Positions 37,001-45,486 of a stretch of DNA of 64,000 nt are shown here, one piece after another. Each line of letters starts with the position of its first letter. Positions within the stretch are counted from its first letter, which is position 1. Under the pieces are notes generated by a model. That model was given only the letters and a program-made list of their open reading frames with translations, made no database searches and was not told where the DNA came from. The stretch lies in contig NZ_FNVQ01000003.1 of NCBI RefSeq assembly GCF_900108065.1, positions 310,001 to 374,000 on the forward strand, written 5' to 3'. The translations under genes and the position numbers were made by a program. The stretch comes from Marinobacterium lutimaris (GTDB lineage Bacteria; Pseudomonadota; Gammaproteobacteria; Pseudomonadales; Balneatricaceae).

Positions 37001-37483
37001 ATGACAGAGCTTGCTATTACAGAGCTGGCCACGACAGGAAAAGTCGCGGTGCTGCCCGGTGATCGGGCGCAGGGATTGCTGGAAGCACTCACCGAATGGG
37101 GTGAGCTGATGACCATCGTGCAGCACGGCGGCTCGGTGTTCGAGTTCAAGGGCCCCTTTCCCAAGGGGCAGCCGGGGCACGGCTACTTCAACCTGACACC
37201 GGAGGGCGCCGGCTTTCAGGGCCACCTGGCGTTGAACCGGGTCAGCGAGATCCGCTTTCAGGAGAGCCTGCGCGGCGGTCGCGAGAGCTACGCCTTTGTC
37301 TTCTGCGACGCCGCGGGTGAGGTGATCTTCAAGGTGTTTCTCGGTCGCGACGAGTACGGCAGCCTGTTCTCGGATCAGATCGCGGCGTTTCAACAGGTCA
37401 AGGAAGACGCACTGGCCAACGCGCCTTTAACCGAGGCAATACCGGAGCCAACCCGAGAGAAAGTCGCAGGAATCGCATCATGA
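37001..37483 (+). CDS. hutX: HutX/ChuX family cytosolic haem carrier
   Basis: A 160-residue protein of the HutX/HuvX/ChuX family. GELMTIVQHGGSVFEFKGPF and GYFNLTPEGAGFQGHL cover the haem-pocket region known in HutX, and KVFLGRDEYGSLFSDQIAAF follows. It binds haem in the cytosol and passes it to the degrading enzyme HugZ/HutZ, whose gene overlaps it by 4 bases (ATGA). GAGGAG stands before the start codon. Confidence 0.9.
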   Translation: MTELAITELATTGKVAVLPGDRAQGLLEALTEWGELMTIVQHGGSVFEFKGPFPKGQPGHGYFNLTPEGAGFQGHLALNRVSEIRFQESLRGGRESYAFVFCDAAGEVIFKVFLGRDEYGSLFSDQIAAFQQVKEDALANAPLTEAIPEPTREKVAGIAS

Positions 37484-38034
37484 CTCTGAACAACCACGGC
37501 GAAAAAGTTGCCGCCGAAGTGCTGGCGTTTATCCACAGCCGTCGCAGCCTGATGCTGTCGACCCTGACCCCGGAGGGATATCCCTATGCGTCGTACGCGC
37601 CGTTTACCTGTGTGGATGGGCAGATTTATCTGCTGCTTAGCGAGATCGCCATCCACGCCGTTAACCTGCAGAACAACCGGGTTGCGTCTGTACTGATTAT
37701 CGAGGACGAAGACAGCGCCGAAGAGCTGTTCGCCCGCCGTCGCGTCAGCTACATGGTGCAATCCGAGATGATCGAAACCGAAAGCCAAGCCTGGCACACC
37801 GGAGTGCAGCATCTCGCCGATCGTCTCGGACCGCGTATCGAGGGCCTGAGCAAACTCACCGACTTCAAACTGTTCCGCCTGACACCGAGGCGCGGACGCT
37901 ATGTAAAAGGCTTCGGCAAGGCGTTCGCGCTGGAGGGGATGAACCTCAGCGGCGAGGGTATTTCCCACCTGCGCGACGGCCACAAACGTCGTGAAGCAAA
38001 TGATGCAAAGGAGGTGGAACACACGCCGGCCTGA
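37480..38034 (+). CDS. hugZ: HugZ/HutZ family haem-degrading protein
   Basis: A 184-residue pyridoxamine-oxidase-fold protein of the HugZ/HutZ family. LMLSTLTPEGYPYASYAPF is the flavin-like fold signature, and GRYVKGFGKAF with HLRDGH at the C-terminus is specific for the haem-utilisation branch; the last histidine is near the known haem site. It oxidatively opens haem to release iron. It is translationally coupled to hutX. A hairpin at 38220-38245 may end the transcript. Confidence 0.92.
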   Translation: MTLNNHGEKVAAEVLAFIHSRRSLMLSTLTPEGYPYASYAPFTCVDGQIYLLLSEIAIHAVNLQNNRVASVLIIEDEDSAEELFARRRVSYMVQSEMIETESQAWHTGVQHLADRLGPRIEGLSKLTDFKLFRLTPRRGRYVKGFGKAFALEGMNLSGEGISHLRDGHKRREANDAKEVEHTPA

Positions 38035-38219
38035 GTGGTCCCAAATTAAGAGGTTATAAATTAAGCAGTAACAACTCCCCAGAGACCCCATTCGACTGCC
38101 TCCCCTTCCAGTCGTCCGGCTCAGGTGGTCTCAGTGGAGGTTGAGCAAGTACCATTTTTGTCGCGGCGCCTCACCCGCGACTCCACACACTGATGGCTCT
38201 TGAAGCGCTCACCTTCACA

Positions 38220-38245
38220 GGTGCCCGAATAACCGGGCGGGCACC
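38220..38245. terminator. possible terminator between hugZ and the response regulator
   Basis: GGTGCCC (38220-38226) pairs with GGGCACC (38239-38245), and CTTATTT follows a few bases later. It sits in the 256-base gap between convergent genes. Confidence 0.5.
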
Positions 38246-38290
38246 ACTCCTTATTTCCCCTGCTCCTCCCTCGTACTCAAGCCAGCGGTG

Positions 38291-39004
38291 TTAACCGTCG
38301 TAGCGATAACCCACACCATGCACGGTGACGATAATCTCCGGCGCCTGTACGTCGCGCTCCACCGCCTTGCGCAGCTTGGAGATATGCTGATCCAGGGTAC
38401 GGCTATTGGGCAGGTAACGCCGCCCCCAGCACTCGTCGAACAGTTCGTCCCGGCTTAACACCCGCCCCTTGTTACGATAGAGCAGATGCAGAATCTGCAG
38501 ATCACGCAGGCTCAGATCGATCTTTACACCGCCGCGCTCTGCCCGAAGCTGCGCAGGAAAAACGCGCAGGTCGGCCATCTCGAAACTGTCAGTGCCGTTC
38601 TCACTCACCGACGGTGGCTGAGCCGCCGCCAGGCAGCGCCGGGTCACCGCATGGATGCGGGCGATCACCTCGCGGCTGCCAAACGGCTTTTTGATGTAGT
38701 CATCGGCGCCGAGCTCCAGCCCCAGCACCTGGTCGATCTCTTCCGACTTGGCGGTGATAAAGATCACCGGGATCTGCTGATCCTGCTGGCGGATGCGCTT
38801 GCAGACGCTGTAGCCATCCAGCTTCGGCATCATGATATCGAGCAGCACCAGTGCCGGCTCCGGTTGCCCGGCGATGCGCTCGCTATAGAGCGTCCAGGCT
38901 TGCTCGCCGTCCGCCGCCTCAATACAGTCGTAGCCCTCCGCTTCCAGCAGGTCACACAACCCCAGCCGGATGTTGAGATCATCCTCGGCGATCAGCACTT
39001 TCAT
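38291..39004 (-). CDS. OmpR-family response regulator
   Basis: A 237-residue response regulator. The receiver domain (residues 1-120) has the acidic pocket LIAEDDLN, the phosphoacceptor aspartate in LVLLDIMMPKLDG and the lysine in KKPFGSREV; the C-terminal winged helix (LSRDELFDECWGRR, VTVHGVGYRYDG) is OmpR type. I start it at ATG 39004, which overlaps the kinase stop codon by 4 bases; the frame is open a further 15 codons upstream. It is the output of the kinase encoded just before it. Confidence 0.93.
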   Translation of the reverse strand: MKVLIAEDDLNIRLGLCDLLEAEGYDCIEAADGEQAWTLYSERIAGQPEPALVLLDIMMPKLDGYSVCKRIRQQDQQIPVIFITAKSEEIDQVLGLELGADDYIKKPFGSREVIARIHAVTRRCLAAAQPPSVSENGTDSFEMADLRVFPAQLRAERGGVKIDLSLRDLQILHLLYRNKGRVLSRDELFDECWGRRYLPNSRTLDQHISKLRKAVERDVQAPEIIVTVHGVGYRYDG

Positions 39005-40983
39005 CGTCCGGTCTCCAGTCGAATCGTAAAACAGGCGCCCTTGTCGCAACGTTCCAGGCTCAGCTCGCCGCCGTGGGCACGCGCCAGATCCCGCGCCAGC
39101 CCCAGGCCAATACCGGTGCCGGAAACGCCATCGGTCAAACGGCTGCTGCTGCGGTAGAACGGATCGAAAATCCTCTCCCGCTCGCTGTCCTCAATGCCGG
39201 GGCCGTTGTCCTGAACCTGAATACAGAGCATCGAGCCTTCCATCCAGGAGCTGAGCTTCAGCTCACCGCTGTCGGGGGCGTATTTCTCGCAGTTGCTCAG
39301 CAAGTTGTTAAGAATCTGCTCCAGCGCGGCGCTGTCGTAGCGCTGGCTTGTACCGATACCGGGTTCAAACACGGGCTCGATTCCGCGCTGTCGCAGCAAG
39401 GGCGCAAAGGTGCCCAGCACCCTGCTGATCTGCTCATCCGGATCGGCCAGTTGCGGTGATAGCTTGAGCTGCTGACGTTGCAGCCGCGAGAAGCTGAGCA
39501 CGTTGTCGATCAGCCGCGACAGGCGCTGGCTCTCATCGGTGATCACGCCGAGATAACGTCCGGTGGCAGGGTCAGCCTCGCCCTCCAGGCGCTGTTCCAG
39601 CATCTCGGCATAGAGGCGCACGTTGGTCAGCGGCGTTTTCAGTTCATGGGAGACCTGGTTAACGAAGTTGACCCGCTGCCGCGCCAGCAGCGACTCGCGC
39701 TTCTGTTCGCGATAGAGCAAATAACCGAGCCCCGCGAGCCCCAGCCCCAGCAGCACCAGCGGCGTCGCCAACGTCAGCCATAGCGAAGGCGCCGCCCGCT
39801 GCAAATCCGGGCCGTGGTATTCAAGGCGCCAGCTACCCAGCGGATGACTCAGACCCAGGCTTCTTAGCGCGGGACCGTCGTTCGGGTAATCGCCCCAGCT
39901 GTAGATATTTTCGTTACGGCTGTTGAGCAGGCGGATCTGTGCATCGCCCAGCTCTTCAATGCCCTGCTGCTGGTCCGGCAGGCGGGCAATCAGATCGGCC
40001 TGCAAACGGCCGGGATCGAGGACAAAGCCCAGGGTGCGCCCCACCGGGTCGCGCCACCAGAAGATATGCATCAGGCGGGAATCCACGTACCAGGATATCC
40101 AGCCGGAGCTCTCTTCGCCGCTTGCGCTGTGGCCTTCAGGCTGAGCGTCGCTTTCCAACAGAGCGTCGCCTTCCAGACCGGAGCGCGCCCAGGCCTCGGG
40201 GGCTGAGACCGCCTGCTCCGCTTGTCGGCTGGAAAGTCGGCTGGAAAGAAGGCCGCGGGAAGCGATCTCGGCCTCAGCTTCGGCACTGGGCTGCGGCTCA
40301 GCCAAGGCGCTATCGCTATCGGCTCCATCGTTTGCTGCGCTTTCCTTTTTGCCGCTATCTGCGATGCCGATCTTTGCACTGTCGGCGCTTTTCATGACCT
40401 GGCTGTCTGCGTAGTCACTCATCGGCGCGGACAGCTCCGCTGGTGCGCGCTGGGCAAGCTGGCCGGTGGCAAAGTACTCGGCAGATTTGGAGAGGCCTGG
40501 GGCGGCGCTTAGCTCTTCCATCTGTGCCGGCGCTACCTCGTTGGAGACAGGAGAGCCAGGCTGCCCAGGATGGAACAGACCGGGAGAACTCCAGAGCGGC
40601 TCCAGCACATCGACCAGTCGCTGTTCGCCAGCGTTCAACGGCGTATCGAGTGGCGGAAACAGACGCTGGTCATTCTGGTCCAGCACGAACAGCTGCTGCA
40701 CCTGGCCGGAGCCGAAGACAAAATTGCGCAAACGGTTGCTGGGATAGTCGGGATCGGCCAGACGGAAAAGGCTGTCCGCCTGACGCTGGAGTAGCACCTC
40801 AAGCTGCTGAAAATGGGTCTGCAGCTGGTTATCCACCGACTCGAGCTGCTGCTCGATCAGCTTCTGCAACTGCAGCCCCACCAGCTCCTGCTCGTTCTGC
40901 TGAAACTTGAAACCGAGCCAGCCCAACAGCAGCAGCGGCAGCACAACCAGCAGGATCAACAGTACGGCGGCTCGGCGTTTCAT
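39001..40983 (-). CDS. membrane sensor histidine kinase with large low-complexity periplasmic region
   Basis: A 660-residue kinase. Membrane segment 1 is residues about 6-25 (VLLILLVVLPLLLLGWLGF), a second lies near 405-425, and the phosphorylated His446 is in VSHELKTPLTNV; the ATP domain has LNNLLSNCEKYA, DNGPGI and GTGIGLGLA. The roughly 380-residue periplasmic part contains a Ser/Ala/Asp/Glu-rich stretch at about 185-300 of low complexity, unusual for a sensor. GGGAG precedes the start. It is in an apparent operon with the upstream VWA gene and the downstream regulator. Confidence 0.92.
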   Translation of the reverse strand: MKRRAAVLLILLVVLPLLLLGWLGFKFQQNEQELVGLQLQKLIEQQLESVDNQLQTHFQQLEVLLQRQADSLFRLADPDYPSNRLRNFVFGSGQVQQLFVLDQNDQRLFPPLDTPLNAGEQRLVDVLEPLWSSPGLFHPGQPGSPVSNEVAPAQMEELSAAPGLSKSAEYFATGQLAQRAPAELSAPMSDYADSQVMKSADSAKIGIADSGKKESAANDGADSDSALAEPQPSAEAEAEIASRGLLSSRLSSRQAEQAVSAPEAWARSGLEGDALLESDAQPEGHSASGEESSGWISWYVDSRLMHIFWWRDPVGRTLGFVLDPGRLQADLIARLPDQQQGIEELGDAQIRLLNSRNENIYSWGDYPNDGPALRSLGLSHPLGSWRLEYHGPDLQRAAPSLWLTLATPLVLLGLGLAGLGYLLYREQKRESLLARQRVNFVNQVSHELKTPLTNVRLYAEMLEQRLEGEADPATGRYLGVITDESQRLSRLIDNVLSFSRLQRQQLKLSPQLADPDEQISRVLGTFAPLLRQRGIEPVFEPGIGTSQRYDSAALEQILNNLLSNCEKYAPDSGELKLSSWMEGSMLCIQVQDNGPGIEDSERERIFDPFYRSSSRLTDGVSGTGIGLGLARDLARAHGGELSLERCDKGACFTIRLETGR

Positions 40984-41017
40984 CGGACTCCCGACTTTGG
41001 ATTATTGACTGTACGGG

Positions 41018-41150
41018 TTGCTCAAAAGCGTTATCGAGGCAGCCGAGGCAAGGAAACGACAGGCGAATAAGCGCAGTTTAGTGAACTAAATGAGCATTAT
41101 GAGCCTGTCGGTGACGCAGCATTCGGCAACGCAGATAGCTTTTCAGCAGC
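41018..41150. repeat. long nested inverted repeat
   Basis: Three nested dyads share one centre. The outer pair is TTGCTCAAAAGCGTTATC (41018-41035) with GATAGCTTTTCAGCAGC (41134-41150), imperfect; the middle pair is CGACAGGC (41057-41064) with GCCTGTCG (41103-41110); the inner pair is TTTAGT with ACTAAA (41077-41090). It fills the gap between the VWA and kinase genes. It has no coding character and looks like a mobile or structural intergenic element. Confidence 0.75.
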
Positions 41151-41152
41151 TA

Positions 41153-42487
41153 TTAATAGGACTGCTGGTTCGAGCGCTTATACTGCTTTTCACGCAGCTC
41201 TTTGCGCTGACGGTTCCAGTCCTGTTCTGACGATAGCTTATCAGCATCCTGCAACGCTTCCTCCTCCTGTGCTTTGAGCTCCGGTGAAGCCAGCGCTTTC
41301 GCCTGGACACCGAGATAAGCAGCGCTTTCGCGCATCAGGCTGCGGGCCCCGGCTATATCGCCCCGGTCGCGGCGTTCCACCGCTTTACGGCTGTATTCAT
41401 TGGCCACCTGCTCAACGGCGGATTCCAGCGCCGGTTTATCCACCGCCTGCTGAACCTCCTCTTGCGAGGTGGTGAAGCTGGCGAGCACATTGCCATCCAA
41501 ACGGCTCTGTCGCTGGGTGGCCAGGTTGGCGTAATCGATCTGCACCTTGGCCAGTTCCAGCTCTTTACCCGCCTGCTGCGCCGGTACTTCCACCTCCAGC
41601 ACCAGGTATTTCTCCTGCTCGCTGTAGAGCTGATTCAAACGTGTGCTGACACGATCCCCACTCACCTCGCCTTCACGCCCCAGCAGACGCAGCGGGCGCA
41701 CGCCGTTAAGGCAGTGGATCTCGATCACCAGGTCCTGGGCCACCACAGACATCACATCGCCAAACTCATACTGGAAGATTCTCGCCAGATCGGCGGCGTT
41801 CTCGACAAAGGCGTGGTTACCATCGCTCATGCCCGCCAGCTGGGTCATCAGGTCCTCGTTATACCCCAGGCCCAGGCCTATTGTGGTGACGCTGATCCCC
41901 TCGCGCGACAGCTCCATCCCGAGACGCCCCAACTCGCTGGGTGTCTGCGGCCCCACGTTGGCCAGACCGTCGGAGAGCAGGATCACACGGTTTACCCGGT
42001 TGCGATCGAGAAACTTGCGCAGCTCCCTGGCGCCCTGGCTGACCCCGGCATACAGCGCGGTATTACCGCCGGCGCGGATATGGCGAATGGCGCGATACAC
42101 CGGCTGTGGCTCACTCAGTTTGGTGGCCGGCACGACAACCTCCACTGCATTGTCGTAGGCGACGATGGACACTATATCGCGTTGATCGAGACGCTCCAGC
42201 GCCATGATCGCCGCCTCCCGCGCCTGTTCTATTTTCTCGCCACTCATGGAGCCGGAGCGGTCCAGCACGATTGCTACGTTGGCCGGCGTGCGCTGCCGCT
42301 CGCCCGGCAGCTCGAAACCATCGAGGGATATCTTGATATACGCTTTTTGCACCTGGTCCGCCGCCATTACCGGGGTGGCCAGGCTCAGATCGAGCGCCAC
42401 CTCCTGAGCCCTCAACGTTGTTGAGATACAGCCCAGCAATAACAGCAGCGGCATCATCCATCGTCCAACCTTAAAATTTCTGTTCAT
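41153..42487 (-). CDS. exported von Willebrand factor A domain protein
   Basis: A 444-residue exported protein. The N-terminal signal (MMPLLLLLGC at 11-20) may be a lipobox ending at Cys20, or signal peptidase I may cut after LRA (27). The VWA domain starts near residue 70, and the metal-binding DRSGSMS is at 76-82, with LSDGLANVG supplying the last aspartate. The C-terminal 130 residues are charged and helical (Glu/Arg/Gln-rich). It is upstream of a kinase and regulator on the same strand, so it may report an envelope state to them. Partner unknown. Confidence 0.88.
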   Translation of the reverse strand: MNRNFKVGRWMMPLLLLLGCISTTLRAQEVALDLSLATPVMAADQVQKAYIKISLDGFELPGERQRTPANVAIVLDRSGSMSGEKIEQAREAAIMALERLDQRDIVSIVAYDNAVEVVVPATKLSEPQPVYRAIRHIRAGGNTALYAGVSQGARELRKFLDRNRVNRVILLSDGLANVGPQTPSELGRLGMELSREGISVTTIGLGLGYNEDLMTQLAGMSDGNHAFVENAADLARIFQYEFGDVMSVVAQDLVIEIHCLNGVRPLRLLGREGEVSGDRVSTRLNQLYSEQEKYLVLEVEVPAQQAGKELELAKVQIDYANLATQRQSRLDGNVLASFTTSQEEVQQAVDKPALESAVEQVANEYSRKAVERRDRGDIAGARSLMRESAAYLGVQAKALASPELKAQEEEALQDADKLSSEQDWNRQRKELREKQYKRSNQQSY

Positions 42488-42659
42488 GACCTTGCTCCTT
42501 TTTATGTGCTCATTGCGGCAAGACCCGAGACACAGGCTGAGGTGAGCCGCGTTACCTGCACTCTAGGAGCAGTCGGTTTCCGGTTGGTCAGACAGATGTA
42601 TGGAGTTTGTAAAAGATTTGTAAGTGCGCTCGTCGCCGGCCGACAACACCAGGGAGCTA

Positions 42660-42701
42660 TTCATCTAGAGAAATTCATCTAGAGAAACTCATCTAGAGAA
42701 A
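42660..42701 (+). repeat. three 14-base tandem units
   Basis: The unit TTCATCTAGAGAAA is present at 42660-42673, 42674-42687 and 42688-42701 (the last starts with C). It is followed by two more diverged units reading TTACCTGAAGCTAT and TCACCTGAAGCTTT. The function is unknown. Confidence 0.85.
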
Positions 42702-42933
42702 TTTACCTGAAGCTATTCACCTGAAGCTTTTAGCCGACAAAGAATTTTTATCAGAAAAGTTAAAACCTATAGTTAACCGCTATATGAAATTGCACCAAAA
42801 CCTGAAGAACCACCGTGAACCAGCACCAATCCAGTGCAAAACCAGCCAGCCCGTCTAAAAAACCACTAATTTAGGAAGTTAACGCTGTTTTCACACCGGA
42901 TTGATACTTTTAACCACACTCATAAAACAATCA

Positions 42934-42957
42934 GTCATGATTGTTTTTTTCTTTTTG
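42934..42957. promoter_or_regulatory. putative TetR operator of the TRAP operon
   Basis: AAAACAATCA (42934-42943) and TGATTGTTTT (42948-42957) form a perfect 10-bp dyad around GTCA. Although a T run follows, no plus-strand gene ends nearby, so an operator is more likely than a terminator. It lies 131 bases before the operon that encodes a TetR regulator. Confidence 0.5.
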
Positions 42958-43087
42958 TTTACCTAGTATCGACTTCCAAGAGGGGTTTGGGTCGCTTTAA
43001 CCCAAGCTATTTTCCCGTTGCGGCCACAAATTTTTGTTGGCACTAAGCGCCCACTTCCACAACAAATCGAATCGATGGGAGAAGCAC

Positions 43088-44224
43088 GTGAAACTAAGTA
43101 AGAAAAGCATCATTACGGCCCTGGCCGCTGTCTCTGCGCCGTTTCTGGTAACACCGGCATCCGCCGCTACCAGTTTTCTGGCAAACTCGTTCTACGACCA
43201 GCAGCACCCGCTGTCCAAATACGGATATGAAGAGTGGGCCGAGAGCGTCAAAGAGCTCTCCAATGGCGACCTGAACCCGAAGGTCTACACCGGCACCGTA
43301 CTGCTGGCACCGCGCGCCAACCTCCAGGGTATCCGCGACAACGTGGTTCAGGTAGCGAGCCACGCAGCGATCTACACCCCTACCGACCTGCCGGTAGCGA
43401 ATGCGATTCAGGAACTGGGTTTCAACTTCTCCGATCCGCTGACCACTATCCTCGCCGTCACCGACTTCAGCACCCATAACGCCACTCAGCTGGCCGAGTG
43501 GGACAAGTCCGGCGTGGTTTACCTGGGCTCTTATGCGACTCCGCCGTACATCCTGTTCTGCCGCGAACCCGTGCGTAACCTGGCAGAGATCAAGGGCAAG
43601 CGTATCCGCGCCGCTGGCTCCACCGTTTCCCAGTGGCTGGAAGAAGCCGGCGCGATTCCGGTTAACGTACCCTCCAGCGAGATGTACACAGGCCTGGACC
43701 GTGGCTCTCTGGATTGCGCCACCAACGCCGCAAACGACCTGATCGACCGCTCCATGTACGAAGTGGCCGAATACACCACCCTGCTGCCCACCGGCATGTA
43801 CTGGTCCGGCCCGCACTGGGGCTTTAACCCCGGTTTCTGGTCTGGCCTGAACGACACCCAGCGTGATGTCTTCAAGCAGGCCACCGCCAAAGCGATGACC
43901 CGCATGGCAGTGCAGTACATCAAGTCTTCCGAGTCTGCGCTCGAAGCGGCCAAGGCCAAGGGCAACCAGGTGTTCGAACCGGAAGCGGACCTGAAAAAAT
44001 CTGCCGATGATTTCCGTCAGAAATCACTGGATGGCATCTACGACCTGGTTGAAGAGAAGTACGACATTGCCGACGGCAAGGCGCTGATCGACGACTACCT
44101 GCAGACCTATGAAAAGTGGGAAAATCTGCTGAAGGATATCGACCGGGAAGACGAAGACGCTCTGGCCGAGCTGGCTAAGCAGGAGATTTACGACACCCTG
44201 CCCGCCGACTACGGCATCCGGTAA
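43088..44224 (+). CDS. TRAP transporter solute-binding receptor (DctP family)
   Basis: A 378-residue periplasmic receptor. I start it at GTG 43088 with GGGAG six bases upstream; this puts the signal peptide (SKKSIITALAAVSAPFLVT, cleavage after ASA) right at the N-terminus. LAEIKGKRIRAAGSTVSQWL and PSSEMYTGLDRGSLDCATN are the DctP ligand-binding core, with two extra cysteines (FCRE and DCAT). Full DctQ and DctM subunits and an amidohydrolase lie downstream, so the ligand is probably an amide- or lactam-containing acid. A stem-loop follows the stop codon. Confidence 0.92.
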   Translation: MKLSKKSIITALAAVSAPFLVTPASAATSFLANSFYDQQHPLSKYGYEEWAESVKELSNGDLNPKVYTGTVLLAPRANLQGIRDNVVQVASHAAIYTPTDLPVANAIQELGFNFSDPLTTILAVTDFSTHNATQLAEWDKSGVVYLGSYATPPYILFCREPVRNLAEIKGKRIRAAGSTVSQWLEEAGAIPVNVPSSEMYTGLDRGSLDCATNAANDLIDRSMYEVAEYTTLLPTGMYWSGPHWGFNPGFWSGLNDTQRDVFKQATAKAMTRMAVQYIKSSESALEAAKAKGNQVFEPEADLKKSADDFRQKSLDGIYDLVEEKYDIADGKALIDDYLQTYEKWENLLKDIDREDEDALAELAKQEIYDTLPADYGIR

Positions 44225-44232
44225 TGGGAACC

Positions 44233-44258
44233 ACGCCCCTTTCACCTTAAAGGGGCGT
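44233..44258 (+). other. intercistronic stem-loop after the TRAP receptor gene
   Basis: ACGCCCCTTT (44233-44242) pairs perfectly with AAAGGGGCGT (44249-44258) around CACCTT. There is no T tract. It separates the receptor gene from the tetR-like gene and probably allows extra receptor expression. Confidence 0.6.
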
Positions 44259-44276
44259 CTGTCGTAAGGAATTAGC

Positions 44277-44891
44277 ATGCTGAAAAAACGCTCACAGTCC
44301 GAGCGCTCCGCCGAAACCCAGGGCCTGATCATGCAGGCCACCCTGGACTGCATCCTGCAGAAAGGGATTCGGGAAACCTCCACGGTCGACGTGGCGAAAC
44401 AGGCCGGGGTGTCCCGCGGCGCACTGCTGCATCACTATCCTACCAAGGAGAGTCTGATGCACGCGGCGCTGGAAAAGGTGTTGAGCGAAGAGATCAGCCT
44501 GGTTCAGCAGATCGCCTCGGACGTAAACGAAGGCAAGGCCGACCTGGACAGTTTTCTGCAGGCGATGTGGGAACACTTCGCCGGCGATCTTTTCAAGATC
44601 GCACTGGAATATCTGACCACGGCTCGCACCGATGAGGCGATTCGCGATGTGCTCACGCCCCTGGCGGCGCACTACAACGAATCCATGGAGCAGATCTGGG
44701 AACAGCTCACCAAAGAGGCAGAAAACGCCAGCGAAAGCCGCGTCGCACTGACCGCAACACTCTGCATGATGCGCGGTATGGCGGCCCAGGGTATCTGGCG
44801 TGAAGACCCCGAGCTGTTTCAGGATGTGCTGCACTTCTGGCGAAAGTCCCTGGCGAACACCGGGCTTTTACCGGTAAAACGGAGTAACTAG
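44277..44891 (+). CDS. TetR-family regulator inside the TRAP operon
   Basis: A 204-residue TetR/AcrR repressor. Residues about 15-60 (GIRETSTVDVAKQAGVSRGA, LLHHYPTKESLM) are the DNA-binding helices; the rest is the ligand-binding and dimer domain. It lies between the receptor gene and the two membrane subunit genes, with only 2 bases before the next start, so it is co-transcribed and should auto-regulate the operon, probably through the dyad at 42934-42957. The inducer is presumably the transported compound. Confidence 0.9.
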   Translation: MLKKRSQSERSAETQGLIMQATLDCILQKGIRETSTVDVAKQAGVSRGALLHHYPTKESLMHAALEKVLSEEISLVQQIASDVNEGKADLDSFLQAMWEHFAGDLFKIALEYLTTARTDEAIRDVLTPLAAHYNESMEQIWEQLTKEAENASESRVALTATLCMMRGMAAQGIWREDPELFQDVLHFWRKSLANTGLLPVKRSN

Positions 44892-44893
44892 CG

Positions 44894-45394
44894 ATGTTCT
44901 ATAACGGCATCGAGCGCTGCGCCTCCTTCGCAGCCAAGGCAACCCTGGTTCTCAGCGGCTGCTTTATCGCGCTTATGGCGCTGCATATCACCCTGGACGT
45001 CGTCCTGCGTTTTGTTTTTGGCAACTCCTTCCAGGGCACGCTGGAAGTGGTTTCCTTCTACTACATGGTTTGCGCGATCTTCCTGTCTCTGGCCTATGTC
45101 GAGTACAAGCGTGAACACATCAGCGTCGATGTGGTGGTCCAGCGACTGCCCGAGGCGATGAAACTGCCGCTTTACGTGTTTGCCTGCCTGCTCGGGATCA
45201 TCTACTTCAGCATGCTGGGCTACCAGAGCACTCTGGATGCACTGCGCGCGACCCAGAGCCAGGAAACGGCCATGGCCAACTTCACCTTTTATATCTGGCC
45301 CAGTCGCTGGGCATTGCCGGTGGGATTCTTCGCGACCAGCATCGCCACCTTTGCCAACATGGTGAAGGCGATAGCCGAGCGCAAGGCACTCTGA
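44894..45394 (+). CDS. TRAP transporter small membrane subunit (DctQ family)
   Basis: A 166-residue membrane protein with four helices, the usual form of DctQ. LDVVLRFVFGNSFQGTLEVV and YVEYKREHISVDVVV match the family. It pairs with the large subunit encoded after a 92-base gap, and with the receptor encoded two genes upstream. It could in principle also serve the orphan receptor at 20534-21556, but that is speculation. Confidence 0.9.
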   Translation: MFYNGIERCASFAAKATLVLSGCFIALMALHITLDVVLRFVFGNSFQGTLEVVSFYYMVCAIFLSLAYVEYKREHISVDVVVQRLPEAMKLPLYVFACLLGIIYFSMLGYQSTLDALRATQSQETAMANFTFYIWPSRWALPVGFFATSIATFANMVKAIAERKAL

Positions 45395-45486
45395 CCTCCG
45401 ATCAACGCTCTGCTCGCACTGCTGAAAGTGCGCTGAATTACTGATTCAGGCACAGCTTCGAGCAACCATTCGAGTTAGGACCCGAA

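Larger units (their letters stand above)
42488..43087. other. 600-base divergent intergenic region with repeats and operator
   Basis: It separates the VWA gene (minus) from the TRAP operon (plus). It contains three 14-base tandem units at 42660-42701 and a degenerate continuation to about 42730, and the perfect dyad at 42934-42957. The last part should hold the TRAP promoter. No gene is seen. Confidence 0.6.

Noticed and set aside
41462-42424. 320-codon open frame opposite the VWA gene
   Set aside because: The minus strand encodes a signal peptide and MIDAS motif; the plus frame has no features.
42660-42730. CRISPR array
   Set aside because: The units are directly adjacent 14-base repeats with no spacers and no cas genes nearby; it is a simple tandem repeat.
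42934-42965. rho-independent terminator
   Set aside because: The dyad plus T run looks like one, but no plus-strand gene lies upstream within 500 bases; an operator is more sensible.
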